Shown piece by piece: positions 9,323-18,193 of a DNA stretch of 64,000 bases (position 1 is its first letter; every line of letters begins with the position of its first letter). The notes below the pieces were generated by a model that was not told the DNA's origin, made no database searches, and saw only the letters and a list, made by a program, of their open reading frames with translations. The position numbers and the translations under genes were made by a program. Source of the DNA: Amycolatopsis sp. DSM 110486 (GTDB lineage Bacteria; Actinomycetota; Actinomycetes; Mycobacteriales; Pseudonocardiaceae); assembly GCF_019468465.1 (NCBI RefSeq), contig NZ_CP080519.1, forward strand, positions 4,293,001 through 4,357,000. The letters are read 5' to 3'.

Positions 9323-10162
9323 GTGCTACGAACTGACCTCGTGAACACCGAAGTGGTCGGTACCTCCGGCGTGCGTATCGCGTTGCGCGTCGAGGGTGCC
9401 CAGAACTCGCGTCCGATCGTCTTCGTGCACGGCTGGGCCCAGTCGTCGCGCGCGTGGGCGGCCCAGCTGGCCGACCCGGCGCTCACGGACCGGTTCCGCC
9501 TGGTGGCGATGGACCTGCGGGGCCACGGTGCGTCCGACGTCCCGGCGGCCGGCTACGACGACCCGCGCCAGTGGGCCGACGACCTCGCCGCCGTGCTCGA
9601 CTTCGCGGGCCCCGACGCGATCGTCGTCGGCTGGTCTTACGGTGGGCTCGTGATCGCCGACTACCTGCGGGTGCACGGAACGGCACGGCTGGCCGGGATC
9701 GTGCTCGTCGGAGCCATCACGGAGATCGGCCGCGGCCGCGAAGGCGGTAAGACCGGATCGGTCATGCGGGCCGCGCTGCCCGCGGCGCTCTCGGATGATC
9801 CCGAGGTCGCCGTGCCTGCGCTGGTCGAGTTCACCCGGGCCCAGGCGAACGCCTCGGTGCCCGGGACATTCGCGCAAGCCCTGCTCGGGATGTCGTTGGC
9901 GGTGCCGCCGGCCGTGCGCGCGGCGCTGTTCAGGCGCGACGTGGAGAGCGCTGAAGTGCTGGCCAAGGTCGACAAACCGGTCCTGGTCGTGCATGGCACG
10001 GCCGACCGCGTGGTCGATCCGTCGGCAGCGGAATATTCGGCCGGGAAGATTCCGGGGGCCGTTCTGCGTTGGTTCGTTGATGCGGGGCATCTGCCGTTCG
10101 TCGAGGACGCGGGGGAGTTCAACTCCGCGCTGCGGCGGTTCTCCGGGGAAACAGCCGAGTAG
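9323..10162 (+). CDS. Alpha/beta hydrolase
   Basis: 279 residues. The oxyanion motif [12 protein letters not shown], the nucleophile elbow VGWSYGGL (Ser near 107), an Asp in [11 protein letters not shown] and the His in [14 protein letters not shown] give a complete catalytic triad. Related enzymes are non-heme chloroperoxidase/esterase-like hydrolases; the substrate is not known. It begins 3 nt after the transpeptidase stop (GTG at 9323; another GTG at 9341), so it is in the same operon, and mshA follows 22 nt later. The last 100 bases use more GGG/GTT codons than the rest. Confidence 0.85.
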   Translation: MLRTDLVNTEVVGTSGVRIALRVEGAQNSRPIVFVHGWAQSSRAWAAQLADPALTDRFRLVAMDLRGHGASDVPAAGYDDPRQWADDLAAVLDFAGPDAIVVGWSYGGLVIADYLRVHGTARLAGIVLVGAITEIGRGREGGKTGSVMRAALPAALSDDPEVAVPALVEFTRAQANASVPGTFAQALLGMSLAVPPAVRAALFRRDVESAEVLAKVDKPVLVVHGTADRVVDPSAAEYSAGKIPGAVLRWFVDAGHLPFVEDAGEFNSALRRFSGETAE

Positions 10163-10184
10163 CGCACACAGGAGTAGTGACCAG

Positions 10185-11492
10185 GTGACCATCTCCTCTC
10201 TGTCGGGGTTCCGCGCTGCGCCGCGTCGCATCGCGGTGCTGTCCGTGCACACCTCGCCGCTCGAACAGCCGGGCACCGGCGACGCGGGCGGCATGAACGT
10301 GTACGTGCGGGAGACCGCCACCGAGATGGCGCGCCGCGGCGTCGAGGTCGAGGTGTTCACCCGTGCGACCTCGTCGGACCAGCCGCCGCTGGCCGAGCTG
10401 GCGCCGGGCGTGACCGTGCGCCACGTGCAGGCCGGCCCGTTCGAGCCGCTGGGCCGCGACGAGCTGCCAGCGCAGCTGTGCGCGTTCACCTCGGGAGTGC
10501 TGCGGGCCGAGGCGTTCCACGAGCCCGGCTACTACGACCTCATCCACTCGCACTACTGGCTCTCGGGCCAGGTCGGCTGGCTCGCGCGCGACCGTTGGGG
10601 CGTGCCGCTGGTCCACACCGCGCACACGCTGGCGAAGGTCAAGAACTCGCTGCTCGCCGACGGCGACAAGCCCGAGCCGCGCACGCGCGTGATGGGCGAG
10701 GACCAGGTCGTGGCCGAGGCCGACTGCCTGGTCGCCAACACGCAGGTCGAGGCCCGCCAGCTCGTGGACCTCTACGGCGCCGACCCGCACGCGGTGCACG
10801 CCGTGCCGCCGGGTGTCGACCTCGACCGCTTCACGCCCGGTTCGCAGGCGCTGGCGCGCGACGCGTTCGGGCTGCCGCGGGACGCCGTGGTGCTGGCGTT
10901 CGCGGGCCGGATCCAGCCGTTGAAGGCGCCGGACGTGCTGCTGCGCGCGGCCGCCGAGCTGCTGACCCAGCGGCCGGCGCTGCGCTCGAAGCTCGTGGTG
11001 CTCGTGGTCGGGGGGCCGTCGGGCACCGGGCTGGAGCAGCCGCAGGCGCTCAAGGAACTGGCGTGGACGCTGGGCATCCAGGAGCAGGTGCGGTTCCTGC
11101 CGCCGCAGCCGGGGCAGAAGCTCGTGGACGTGTTCCGCGCGGCCGATGTGGTCGCCGTGCCGAGCTACAACGAGTCGTTCGGGCTCGTGGCGCTGGAGGC
11201 GCAAGCCTGCGGCACGCCCGTGGTGGCCGCCGAGGTCGGCGGGCTGCCGGTCGCGGTGCCGCACGGTGTGTCCGGGCTGCTCGTGCCTTCGCACACGGCG
11301 ACCGACTGGGCCGACGCGCTGGCAGCCGTCGCGCTGCGTCCGGAACGCCGGCGTGAGCTCGGCGCCAACGCCGTGCTGCACGCCCACCGCTTCTCCTGGA
11401 GCCGCACCACGGACTCGCTGCTGGAGATCTATGCTCAGGCGACCAAGGCGTTCCGCGGAGCGCTCGAAGTGCGGGCGGAGGTGGCCGTGTGA
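10185..11492 (+). CDS. mshA: D-inositol-3-phosphate glycosyltransferase (mycothiol synthesis)
   Basis: 435 residues from the GTG at 10185 with GGAG 10 nt upstream; the open frame continues upstream through the hydrolase but is not coding there. GT-B fold, family GT4: N-terminal [28 protein letters not shown], and the C-terminal donor site [20 protein letters not shown]. It moves GlcNAc from UDP-GlcNAc to 1L-myo-inositol-1-phosphate, the first step of mycothiol synthesis. It is translationally coupled by a 4-nt GTGA overlap to the YbjN-like gene, an arrangement also seen in mycobacteria (Rv0486-Rv0487, from memory). Confidence 0.96.
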   Translation: MTISSLSGFRAAPRRIAVLSVHTSPLEQPGTGDAGGMNVYVRETATEMARRGVEVEVFTRATSSDQPPLAELAPGVTVRHVQAGPFEPLGRDELPAQLCAFTSGVLRAEAFHEPGYYDLIHSHYWLSGQVGWLARDRWGVPLVHTAHTLAKVKNSLLADGDKPEPRTRVMGEDQVVAEADCLVANTQVEARQLVDLYGADPHAVHAVPPGVDLDRFTPGSQALARDAFGLPRDAVVLAFAGRIQPLKAPDVLLRAAAELLTQRPALRSKLVVLVVGGPSGTGLEQPQALKELAWTLGIQEQVRFLPPQPGQKLVDVFRAADVVAVPSYNESFGLVALEAQACGTPVVAAEVGGLPVAVPHGVSGLLVPSHTATDWADALAAVALRPERRRELGANAVLHAHRFSWSRTTDSLLEIYAQATKAFRGALEVRAEVAV

Positions 11493-12001
11493 GCCTGGAC
11501 GCGACGATCAAGTCCACTTTGGACGCTGCCGAGCTCAAGTACGACCGGCGTGGCGAAGGAAAGTACTTCGTGACGTTGCCGGGCACGAAGAAGCTCCAGA
11601 CCAACTGCTGGCTCGTGGACGGCGACCACGCGTTCTCCGTGGAGGCGTTCGTGTGCCGCCGCCCGGACGAGGCGCACGAGCAGGTGTACCGCTTTCTGTT
11701 GCAGCGCAACGCCCGGCTCTACGGCGTGCACTACACAGTGGACAGTATCGGCGACATCTACCTCGTCGGGCGCTTCGGCAAGGAGACCGTGACCGACGCC
11801 GAGCTGGACAAGATCCTCGGGCAGGTGCTCGAAGCCGCCGACGGTGACTTCAACACGTTGCTGGAGATCGGGTTCGCGTCGTCGATCAAGCGCGAGTGGG
11901 ACTGGCGCGTGTCGCGCGGGGAGTCGCTGGCGAACCTCCAGGCGTTCAAGCACCTCGTGGCGCCCGAGAAGCCGCACGAGCCGGGCTTGACCGAGTCGTG
12001 A
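11489..12001 (+). CDS. YbjN domain-containing protein
   Basis: 170 residues; its GTG overlaps the mshA stop by 4 nt. The YbjN fold (type III secretion chaperone-like) is suggested by [48 protein letters not shown] and the C-terminal helix with [16 protein letters not shown]. Written in parts: conserved basic and aromatic residues dominate. Function is unknown. Conserved coupling to mshA suggests a role in thiol metabolism or in MshA stability, which is inference only. Confidence 0.85.
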   Translation: MSLDATIKSTLDAAELKYDRRGEGKYFVTLPGTKKLQTNCWLVDGDHAFSVEAFVCRRPDEAHEQVYRFLLQRNARLYGVHYTVDSIGDIYLVGRFGKETVTDAELDKILGQVLEAADGDFNTLLEIGFASSIKREWDWRVSRGESLANLQAFKHLVAPEKPHEPGLTES

Positions 12002-12066
12002 CTCGGGCCGTGCAACGCCGTTGACGCCGGGGTCCGTCCGTCTGCCACCCGAGTGGAGGAGGACGG

Positions 12067-13005
12067 ATGAGAACTCGATGGAGATGGGTGCTGGCCGGCG
12101 CCGGGTTGCTGGTGGCGCTGGCGGGGTGCACGGCGAACGAGCCGAACTCGACTGAGGCCGACAGTGGGGTGGCTGCCGGGCGCGCGGCTGTGCCCCAGCA
12201 GGGACTGCCCCAGCAGGGGGTGGCGCAACCCGGTGTGCCGCAGCAGGGCCTGACCACGAAGGGCCCGGTTCCGCCGGCGGTGGGGGCCGCGGGGACCACC
12301 GACCGCAAGCTCGCCCGGAGCGCGCGACTGGACCTCTCGACCCCGAAGCTCGACGACGTAGTCTCGCGGGCGCGGGTGATCGCGACCGGAGCCGGCGGGT
12401 ACACGGGCCAGGAGAGCACGCTGGAGTCGGCCGCGACCCTGAGCCTCGCCGTGCCCGCCGAAAAGCTCGACGGGGTGCTCGACCAGCTCGCCGGGCTCGG
12501 CAAGGTCACCAAGCGGGAGCTGAGCTCCCAGGACGTCACCGCCCAGGTGGTCGACGTGGACGCGCGCCTGGCGACGCAGCGCGCGAGCGTCGACCGGATC
12601 CGGGCGTTGCTGGCGAAGGCGACGTCGATCTCCGAGATCGCGAGTGTGGAGAGTGAGCTCACCAACCGCGAAGCCGCGCTCGAGTCACTCGAACAGCAGC
12701 AGAAGGCGCTCGTGGGGAGTGTCGCGATGTCGACAGTGGCACTGTCCGTGACGGCCGACGTCGTGACCGGTCCCGGGCAGACATCCGATGACTTGCCCGG
12801 CTTCCTCGCGGGGCTCGCCGGTGGCTGGGACGCGTTCCTGACCGTCGGCGGCGGCTTCCTGACGGCGCTGGGGGCGATCGCACCGTTCGCCGTGGTGCTC
12901 GGGATCCCGGCCGGGGCGGTGTGGTGGTGGGTGCGCAAGCGACGCCGTTCGCGGCCGGTCGGTGACACGGCAGACGCGGCTGTCCCCGCCGGACCTGCGG
13001 GATAA
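12067..13005 (+). CDS. DUF4349 domain lipoprotein
   Basis: 312 residues with a lipoprotein signal (VLAGAGLLVALAGC, lipobox LAGC at about residues 18-21) and GGAGGA just before the ATG. A Gln/Pro/Gly linker with repeated QQGxPQQGV units (residues 44-65) leads to a DUF4349 domain (TDRKLARSARLDLST onward). A coiled-coil segment runs about 170-220 (ASVESELTNREAALESLEQQ), and a C-terminal membrane helix with a basic tail VRKRRRSRP follows. DUF4349 proteins are surface proteins of unknown role. The product would be anchored at both ends, outside lipid and inner helix. Confidence 0.85.
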   Translation: MRTRWRWVLAGAGLLVALAGCTANEPNSTEADSGVAAGRAAVPQQGLPQQGVAQPGVPQQGLTTKGPVPPAVGAAGTTDRKLARSARLDLSTPKLDDVVSRARVIATGAGGYTGQESTLESAATLSLAVPAEKLDGVLDQLAGLGKVTKRELSSQDVTAQVVDVDARLATQRASVDRIRALLAKATSISEIASVESELTNREAALESLEQQQKALVGSVAMSTVALSVTADVVTGPGQTSDDLPGFLAGLAGGWDAFLTVGGGFLTALGAIAPFAVVLGIPAGAVWWWVRKRRRSRPVGDTADAAVPAGPAG

Positions 13006-13438
13006 CGGGAAAGGCGGGACGGCTCGAGGGAGGGGGGAGTCGCGATCTCGAGCCGCCCCGCTGAAGTTCCCGCCGATCAAGGACCCGGTGACGAGGGGGA
13101 TGCCAACGGGGCCGGCGGGCCGCGGCTCGGCAGGGGGGAGACGAGCCGCGGTCATAGCCCGCCGTCAGCCGGGGAGTGCGTGGAATCCGGCTGAGCGGGA
13201 CATGCCAAACCTGTCAGATGTCCACCTGTAATCACAAGACTACTCGTTACTCCATTCGAGTGAACTTCGCGAGGCGGGATAACAGCGCGCAGCACATTGC
13301 ACCCTTTTCGCGGCTTGTTGACGGGCTGACTTCTGTTCGGGTGAAGGTGTTACTATGGGGTAACACACTCTCTGTAGAACATCGTTCAAGCGGGACTCAC
13401 CAGTCACGAACCTGGTCCGCTCTGGCAGGCTGTGCGCC
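13006..13438. other. 433-bp intergenic region with three stable stems
   Basis: No convincing gene. Stem 1: 9-bp arms 13020-13028/13047-13055. Stem 2: 10-bp arms 13120-13129/13142-13151, extended by GGCGGG/CCCGCC at 13114-13119/13158-13163. Stem 3: 8-bp arms 13165-13172/13187-13194. The loops of stems 1 and 2 share AGGGGGGAG and their arms share CGGCTCG/CGAGCCG, as if duplicated. None has a clear U-tract. The distal part holds the gpmA promoter region. Confidence 0.6.
13347..13366 (+). promoter_or_regulatory. Perfect inverted repeat over the likely gpmA -10 box
   Basis: GTGTTAC and GTAACAC (7 bp each) flank TATGGG. The left arm contains TACTAT, a good -10 box, with CTGACT 18 nt upstream as a candidate -35. 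The palindrome would let a repressor cover the promoter. The regulator is unknown. Confidence 0.45.
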
Positions 13439-14188
13439 ATGGCTGAACTTGGGACGCTGGTGCTGCTGCGTCACGGACAGAGCACGTGGAACGCGGAAAA
13501 CCTGTTCACCGGATGGGTGGACGTGCCGCTTTCGGAGACGGGCGAGCGCGAGGCTCGCCAGGGTGGCCAGCTGCTGGCCGAGGCGGAGCTGCTGCCGGAC
13601 GTGGTGCACACGTCGCTGCTGCGCCGCGCGATCGGCACGGCGAACATCGCCCTCGACGCCGCCGACCGGCACTGGATCCCCGTCAAGCGCGACTGGCGGC
13701 TCAACGAGCGCCACTACGGCGCGCTGCAGGGCAAGAACAAGAAGCAGACGCTGGAGGAGTTCGGCGAGGAGCAGTTCATGCTCTGGCGCCGCTCTTACGA
13801 CGCCCCGCCGCCCGCCATCGACCCGGCCGACGAGTTCAGCCAGGCCGGCGACCCGCGCTACGCCGACCTCGGCGACAACGCGCCCCTGACCGAATGCCTC
13901 AAGGACGTCGTCGAGCGCCTCCTGCCGTATTGGGAGTCCGAGATCGTCCCCGACCTTCGCGCGGGCAAGAACGTCCTGGTCGCCGCGCACGGCAACTCGC
14001 TGCGCGCGCTCGTGAAGCACCTCGACGGCATCTCCGACACGGACATCGCGGCCCTCAACATCCCCACCGGCATCCCCCTGCGCTACGACCTCACCGACGA
14101 CCTCCAACCCATCAAGCCGGGCGGCCTGTACCTCGACCCGGAGGCGGCGGAGGAAGCCGCTGCCGCGGTGGCGAACCAGGGCCGCTGA
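13439..14188 (+). CDS. gpmA: 2,3-bisphosphoglycerate-dependent phosphoglycerate mutase
   Basis: 249 residues, exactly the dPGM family size. The phosphohistidine motif is [18 protein letters not shown] (His12), with [12 protein letters not shown] in the middle and [15 protein letters not shown] near the end carrying the second histidine. It interconverts 3- and 2-phosphoglycerate in glycolysis and gluconeogenesis in the cytoplasm. The gene lies upstream of senX3-regX3 as in mycobacteria, but three other genes have been inserted between them here. It is followed by a strong two-way terminator hairpin. Confidence 0.97.
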   Translation: MAELGTLVLLRHGQSTWNAENLFTGWVDVPLSETGEREARQGGQLLAEAELLPDVVHTSLLRRAIGTANIALDAADRHWIPVKRDWRLNERHYGALQGKNKKQTLEEFGEEQFMLWRRSYDAPPPAIDPADEFSQAGDPRYADLGDNAPLTECLKDVVERLLPYWESEIVPDLRAGKNVLVAAHGNSLRALVKHLDGISDTDIAALNIPTGIPLRYDLTDDLQPIKPGGLYLDPEAAEEAAAAVANQGR

Positions 14189-14204
14189 GCTTTACCCAGT
14201 CACG

Positions 14205-14245
14205 GCCGAAGGGCCACTGCGCGAGCTGCGCGGTGGCCCTTCGGC
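14205..14245. terminator. Bidirectional terminator between gpmA and the lipoprotein gene
   Basis: 13-bp perfect arms, GCCGAAGGGCCAC (14205-14217) and GTGGCCCTTCGGC (14233-14245), with a 15-nt loop. It sits between two convergent stop codons. There is no long U-tract, as is common in high-GC actinobacteria. Confidence 0.8.
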
Positions 14246-14261
14246 GTAGACGGGGAGCGGG

Positions 14262-15167
14262 TCAGGCAGCGTTCAACGGGTCGATCGCCGACACCTTCCA
14301 GCCGCCGTCCGGCTGGCGGGCCAGGGTGAGGCGGACGGGGATGGTGCGGTCCTGTGGGCCGCCCTGTTGCTGGGTCGAGACGACGGCGTCGAGGAGGACC
14401 GTGGCGGTCTTGCCGTCCGCGGAGGCCGACGACACGGCGGCCGCGGACTGGGAGTTGAAGGAAGCCTTGGCGCCGCTGCTTTTCATGCTGTCGACGGTGG
14501 TCTGGCGGGTCGCGCGGAACTGCGTGAGGAGCGGGTCGACGGCGACGCTCTCGTAGCCGTCGTACACGGCGTCGGCGTTCTGGGCGTCGACGGTCAGCAG
14601 CACCGAGCCGGCGTGCCGGGCGGCGGCGAGGGCGGAGTCGCGGGTGACGGCGGGGCGCGGGGCGCCCGGGTCGGCCGCCGGGCCGAGGGTGCCGCGCGGG
14701 TTGAGGTTCAGGTCGCTGACGCGCCAGTGGTCGCCGGCCGGTGCGGCGGTCACGAGGACGACCGCGAGCGCCGCGTTGGTCTTGCCATCGGGGGCCTGGC
14801 TCTGCTGCTTGATCGCGGCGAGCACCGTGGCCCCGCCCGGCGACAGCGCGGTGACGCCCGAATCGATCACGTGCGTCTGCGTCTTCACCGGAGTGGTCTT
14901 GATCTGTGCGAAGGTCTGGTCGAACTGCGTGCGGGCGTTGCCGGTGAAGTACTCCTGCTCGTTCTTCGCCACCGCGGCCGTGTCGGTGGAGTCGAAGCTG
15001 AACACGGTCTCCACGGCCTTCTTGATCCCCGCGGAGGCGTCGCTCGTGGCCTTCGCGTCCACGTAGGCCAGGTTGGCGGGCTGCGGCGGAACCGCGGCCT
15101 TCCCGCCCACCGCCGAGCTGCACCCGGCAGCGAACAGGGCGAGCAACACCACGACACCACGCTTCAC
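14262..15167 (-). CDS. Secreted lipoprotein of unknown function
   Basis: 301 residues from the GTG at 15167, supported by GGAGG 8-12 nt upstream; the same frame stays open far upstream but is antisense to other genes. The signal KRGVVVLLALFAAGCSSA has a lipobox AAGC. The mature part contains two similar segments: AGIKKAVETVFSFDST followed by ARTQFDQTFAQI, and a C-terminal region ending in a beta-rich module (VRLTLARQPDGGWKVSAIDP) of the NTF2/Mce-associated kind. It overlaps the upstream regulator gene by 4 nt (GTGA), so they are translationally coupled. Confidence 0.75.
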   Translation of the reverse strand: MKRGVVVLLALFAAGCSSAVGGKAAVPPQPANLAYVDAKATSDASAGIKKAVETVFSFDSTDTAAVAKNEQEYFTGNARTQFDQTFAQIKTTPVKTQTHVIDSGVTALSPGGATVLAAIKQQSQAPDGKTNAALAVVLVTAAPAGDHWRVSDLNLNPRGTLGPAADPGAPRPAVTRDSALAAARHAGSVLLTVDAQNADAVYDGYESVAVDPLLTQFRATRQTTVDSMKSSGAKASFNSQSAAAVSSASADGKTATVLLDAVVSTQQQGGPQDRTIPVRLTLARQPDGGWKVSAIDPLNAA

Positions 15168-15826
15168 AGCAGACCGGCCTCCTTCGCGCGCGCCCCGGCC
15201 TGGAACCGCGACGTCGCCCCCAACGCTGCCATCAGCTCCGCGACGTAGCGCCGGTAGGTCCGCAGGCCGACGCCCATCGTGCGCGCCGCGGTCTCGTCGG
15301 TGCCGCCCGACAGCAGCAAGTCCAGCAGCCGCGGCGTGTGCCGGCGCAGCTCGGCGTAGCGCGTTTCGAACGCCGCGAGGTCCGTCGACGATCGCCACGC
15401 GGCCTCGAACAGCGACGAGATCCCGTTGACGAGGTCGGGTCGCGAAAGGACGGTGTAGCTGCGCCCGTCCGGCGTGACCTCGGCGGCGAGGATCGCGAGG
15501 CGCCCGTCGAGGATGATCGTCTCGTTGATCTCGCGCTCGGTGATCCGGATCTGCGCGCCGACCTTGCGCAGGAGGCGCAGGTGCTCGACGCTCGCCTCGT
15601 CCAGCAGCACGCTCGGCACGTAGATCTTGCGCGCCCGCCGGCCCTGCAGGTCGGGCACCGGGGGCACGCCGGTGCCCGGGCGCGAAGCCGCCCAGGTGAA
15701 GAGGGTGTTCGCGGCGCACGCGATGTCCGTGGCGCTGCCGAACAGGTGGGCGGTGCGGTCGAACAGCTCGCGTTCGCCGCGCACGGTCACGACGTCGTCG
15801 ACTCGAGTCACGCACTCCAGTTTCAC
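15164..15826 (-). CDS. Helix-turn-helix regulator with LuxR-type C-terminal domain
   Basis: 220 residues from a GTG at 15826 (KLECVTRVDDVV); the start is uncertain because longer forms reach into the divergent gene. The N-terminal ~150 residues resemble the phospholipase-D-like sensor part found in TrmB-type and some actinobacterial LuxR regulators (FDRTAHLFGSATDIACAANT). The C-terminal 65 residues are an HTH: LLSGGTDETAARTMGVGLRT then YRRYVAELMAALGA. It is coupled to the downstream lipoprotein and divergent from the aldo-keto reductase, which it may regulate. The ligand is unknown. Confidence 0.72.
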   Translation of the reverse strand: MKLECVTRVDDVVTVRGERELFDRTAHLFGSATDIACAANTLFTWAASRPGTGVPPVPDLQGRRARKIYVPSVLLDEASVEHLRLLRKVGAQIRITEREINETIILDGRLAILAAEVTPDGRSYTVLSRPDLVNGISSLFEAAWRSSTDLAAFETRYAELRRHTPRLLDLLLSGGTDETAARTMGVGLRTYRRYVAELMAALGATSRFQAGARAKEAGLL

Positions 15827-15911
15827 CTCGTGGAGCGACCGCGGCCACTGCCGGGTGGCAGCTTCCTGCCAATCCGGGCGACGCGAAAGCCGCCAGGTCA
15901 CGCTGGAAGTC

Positions 15912-16796
15912 ATGACCCAGACAGCACTTCCCGCCGCGGCCGCCGGCACGTGGCAGCTCGGCTCCCTGACCGTCAACCGCCTCGGCTTCGGCGCCATGCG
16001 GCTCGTCCCGTTCACGGGCGGCACCAGCGCCGACCGCGAGCGCGCCCTCACTGTCCTGCGCCGCGCGCTCGAGCTCGGCGTGAACCACATCGACACGGCG
16101 GCGTTCTACTTCACGCCGGAGTTCTCCTCCAATGAGATGATCAACACGGCCCTCTCGCCGTACGCCGACGACCTGGTCCTGACCACGAAGGTCGGCCCCG
16201 GCCGCGACCCGTCCGGCGAGTTCCTGCCCTTCGCGCGGCCCGACCAGCTGCGCGGCCAGGTCGAGGAGAACCTGCGCCAGCTCGCGCGCGACCACATCGA
16301 CGTGGTCAACCTGCGCATCGGCACGGGTCTCGGCCGCGGCACGGGCTCCATCGCCGAGCACTTCGGCGCACTGGCCGAGCTGCGCGAGGCCGGCCTCATC
16401 CGCGAGCTGGGCATCTCCAACGTCGGCCCGGAGCACCTCACGGAGGCGCTGGCGATCGCGCCCGCGGTCTGCGTGCAGAACCAGTACGGCCTCACCGCCG
16501 TCCGCGAGGACGACGAGCTGCTGCGGCTCTGCGGTGAGCACGGCGTGGCCTTCGTGCCGTGGTTCGCCGTCGCGAGTGGACAAACCGACGAAACGGGCGT
16601 CGAAGAGCGCGTGGCGACGGTCGCGAAGCGCCACGACGCGACCTCGGCCCAGGTCCGTCTCGCGTGGACACTCGCGCAAGGTGATCACGTGCTCGCGATC
16701 CCGGGTACGGGCAACCCGGACCATCTGGCACAGAACGTCGCCGCCGCGCAGCTGCGCCTGACGGCCGGCGATCTTGCCGAGCTCGACGGAGCGTGA
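15912..16796 (+). CDS. Aldo/keto reductase
   Basis: 294 residues. TIM-barrel AKR with the Asp/Tyr motif GVNHIDTAAFY, a catalytic Lys in LTTKVGPG, and the C-terminal NADP-binding LAIPGTGNPDHLAQN. AKRs reduce aldehydes and ketones with NADPH. The usual His after the RxHxPD-like strand is replaced: the segment reads HIDVVNLRIGTG, so the common LxHxxD active-site His is not evident, a trait seen in some AKR subfamilies. The 85-bp gap to the divergent regulator holds the shared promoters. Confidence 0.88.
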   Translation: MTQTALPAAAAGTWQLGSLTVNRLGFGAMRLVPFTGGTSADRERALTVLRRALELGVNHIDTAAFYFTPEFSSNEMINTALSPYADDLVLTTKVGPGRDPSGEFLPFARPDQLRGQVEENLRQLARDHIDVVNLRIGTGLGRGTGSIAEHFGALAELREAGLIRELGISNVGPEHLTEALAIAPAVCVQNQYGLTAVREDDELLRLCGEHGVAFVPWFAVASGQTDETGVEERVATVAKRHDATSAQVRLAWTLAQGDHVLAIPGTGNPDHLAQNVAAAQLRLTAGDLAELDGA

Positions 16797-16817
16797 ACAT
16801 TTGTCCGGAAGATCTCG

Positions 16818-16850
16818 GCCGGGTGAACGGGGCCTGACACCAGGGCGAAC
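16818..16850 (-). promoter_or_regulatory. Three-repeat PHO-type box upstream of senX3
   Basis: Read on the minus strand there are three contiguous 11-nt units: GTTCGCCCTGG, TGTCAGGCCCC and GTTCACCCGGC. The last fits the actinobacterial PHO box unit (GTTCACC core) and the spacing is exactly 11 nt. It lies 84 nt before senX3, consistent with autoregulation by RegX3. Confidence 0.65.
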
Positions 16851-16921
16851 TTGTCCCCTGTAGGTGTCACGCGCCTCACGACCGGGCTTCCAGGACTGGT
16901 CCGAAAGGCTACCGGGATGCT

Positions 16922-16927
16922 TACGAT
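16922..16927 (+). promoter_or_regulatory. -10 box of senX3, leaderless candidate
   Basis: TACGAT ends 6 nt before the GTG start. No Shine-Dalgarno is seen between them. The -35 region is weak, as expected for an activated promoter. Confidence 0.5.
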
Positions 16928-16933
16928 TCCCTC

Positions 16934-18193
16934 GTGACCACGCCTGTTGCCCTGATCTCGGCCATCGGCGCTCTTGTCGTCGGCGCGGTCGTCGGGTTTC
17001 TCATCGCCCGGGCTCGGGCCCGGAAGGAGACGGCACGGCCGGTGGGACCGACCGTGGCGGAGCTTCTCGAACGGCTGATCCGGTCGTCCCGGAGCGGCGT
17101 TATCGTCCTCAACCGCTTCGGTGACCTCGTGCTGCACAACCCGAGGGCCTACGAGCTCGGCCTGGTGCGCGTGAACCAGGCCGACCCGCGGGCCCGCGCC
17201 GCCGCCGAGCAGGTGGTGGAGACCGACGAGCCGATGGAGATCGACCTGTCGCCGCTCGAGAACCGTGGGCGGCGACAGCCCGAGGCCGTGCTCGGCGAGG
17301 TCCGCCCGCTCGGCGACGGCTTCACCGTGGTCGAGGCCGTGGACCACTCCGAGGCCATCCGCCTGGAAGCCGTGCGGCGCGACTTCGTGGCCAACGTGAG
17401 CCACGAGCTCAAGACCCCGGTCGGCGCGATCGCGCTGCTCACCGAGGCCGTGCTCGACGCCGTCGACGACGTGGACGAGGTCCGCCGCTTCGGCAGCAAG
17501 ATCCTCCGCGAGTCGACCCGGCTGGGCACGCTCGTGACCGAGCTCATCGCGCTTTCGCGCCTGCAGGGCGCCGAACGGCTGCCGGACCTCAACGTCGTCG
17601 AGGTCGACGCCGTGGTGCGGGAGGCGCTCGGCCGGACAACGTTGTCGGCGGAGTCGGCGGAGATCACCATCACCACCGACACGGCGAGCGGCCTGCTCAT
17701 CGAGGGCGACCGGACGCTGCTGGTCACGGCGCTGTCGAACCTGCTGGAAAACGCCGTCGCGTACTCGTCGCCGGGCAGCCCGGTGTCGATCTCGCGCCGG
17801 CTGGCCGACGGCATGGTCGAGATCGCCGTGACCGACCGCGGCATCGGCATCGCCGAAGACGAGCAGCAGCGCGTGTTCGAGCGCTTCTACCGCGCGGACA
17901 AGGCCCGCTCCCGCGCCACCGGCGGCACGGGGCTGGGCCTGGCGATCGTGAAGCACGTCGCGGCCAACCACGGCGGTTCGGTGGGCCTGTGGAGCAGACC
18001 CGGCACCGGGTCCACGTTCACGCTGCGGATCCCCGCGCACGTCAGCCCCGAGCCCGGCGGCGACGGCGCGCGTGGCAAACAGCAGACCCAGCCCGCCACC
18101 GTGGTGCGGCAGGACAAGACCCCCGAGCGGACACCCCGGCTCGTGGCAACCGGGCAGGAGCTCTCCAGCCCAGACCATGGAGGAAACCTGTGA
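16934..18193 (+). CDS. senX3: Sensor histidine kinase SenX3 (PhoR-type)
   Basis: 419 residues. One N-terminal membrane helix (VALISAIGALVVGAVVGFLI), a PAS-like domain (SGVIVLNRFGDLVLHNPRA), a dimerisation/phosphoacceptor domain with NVSHELKTPVGAIALL (His157) and an ATPase domain with N-box NLLENAVAYSS and TGGTGLGLAIVKHV. It phosphorylates RegX3 in response to low phosphate; the signal reaches it through the phosphate transport system in relatives. The GTG start fits a leaderless transcript. The stop overlaps the regX3 start by 4 nt. Confidence 0.95.
   Translation: MTTPVALISAIGALVVGAVVGFLIARARARKETARPVGPTVAELLERLIRSSRSGVIVLNRFGDLVLHNPRAYELGLVRVNQADPRARAAAEQVVETDEPMEIDLSPLENRGRRQPEAVLGEVRPLGDGFTVVEAVDHSEAIRLEAVRRDFVANVSHELKTPVGAIALLTEAVLDAVDDVDEVRRFGSKILRESTRLGTLVTELIALSRLQGAERLPDLNVVEVDAVVREALGRTTLSAESAEITITTDTASGLLIEGDRTLLVTALSNLLENAVAYSSPGSPVSISRRLADGMVEIAVTDRGIGIAEDEQQRVFERFYRADKARSRATGGTGLGLAIVKHVAANHGGSVGLWSRPGTGSTFTLRIPAHVSPEPGGDGARGKQQTQPATVVRQDKTPERTPRLVATGQELSSPDHGGNL

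Noticed and set aside
13006..13200. Possible ydaO-type (c-di-AMP) riboswitch
   Set aside because: The strings CCGTCAGCCGGGGAG and GGGGGGAG are faintly similar, but the order of conserved elements does not match what I recall for the class and gpmA is not a usual target.
13258..13345. PHO-box-like GTTCAC sequences near gpmA
   Set aside because: Only isolated single units occur, not the 11-nt spaced repeats seen before senX3.
14262..16724. 820-residue open frame on the minus strand
   Set aside because: Only the 3' 301 codons look like a protein with a signal peptide; the remainder is antisense to the aldo-keto reductase and regulator genes.
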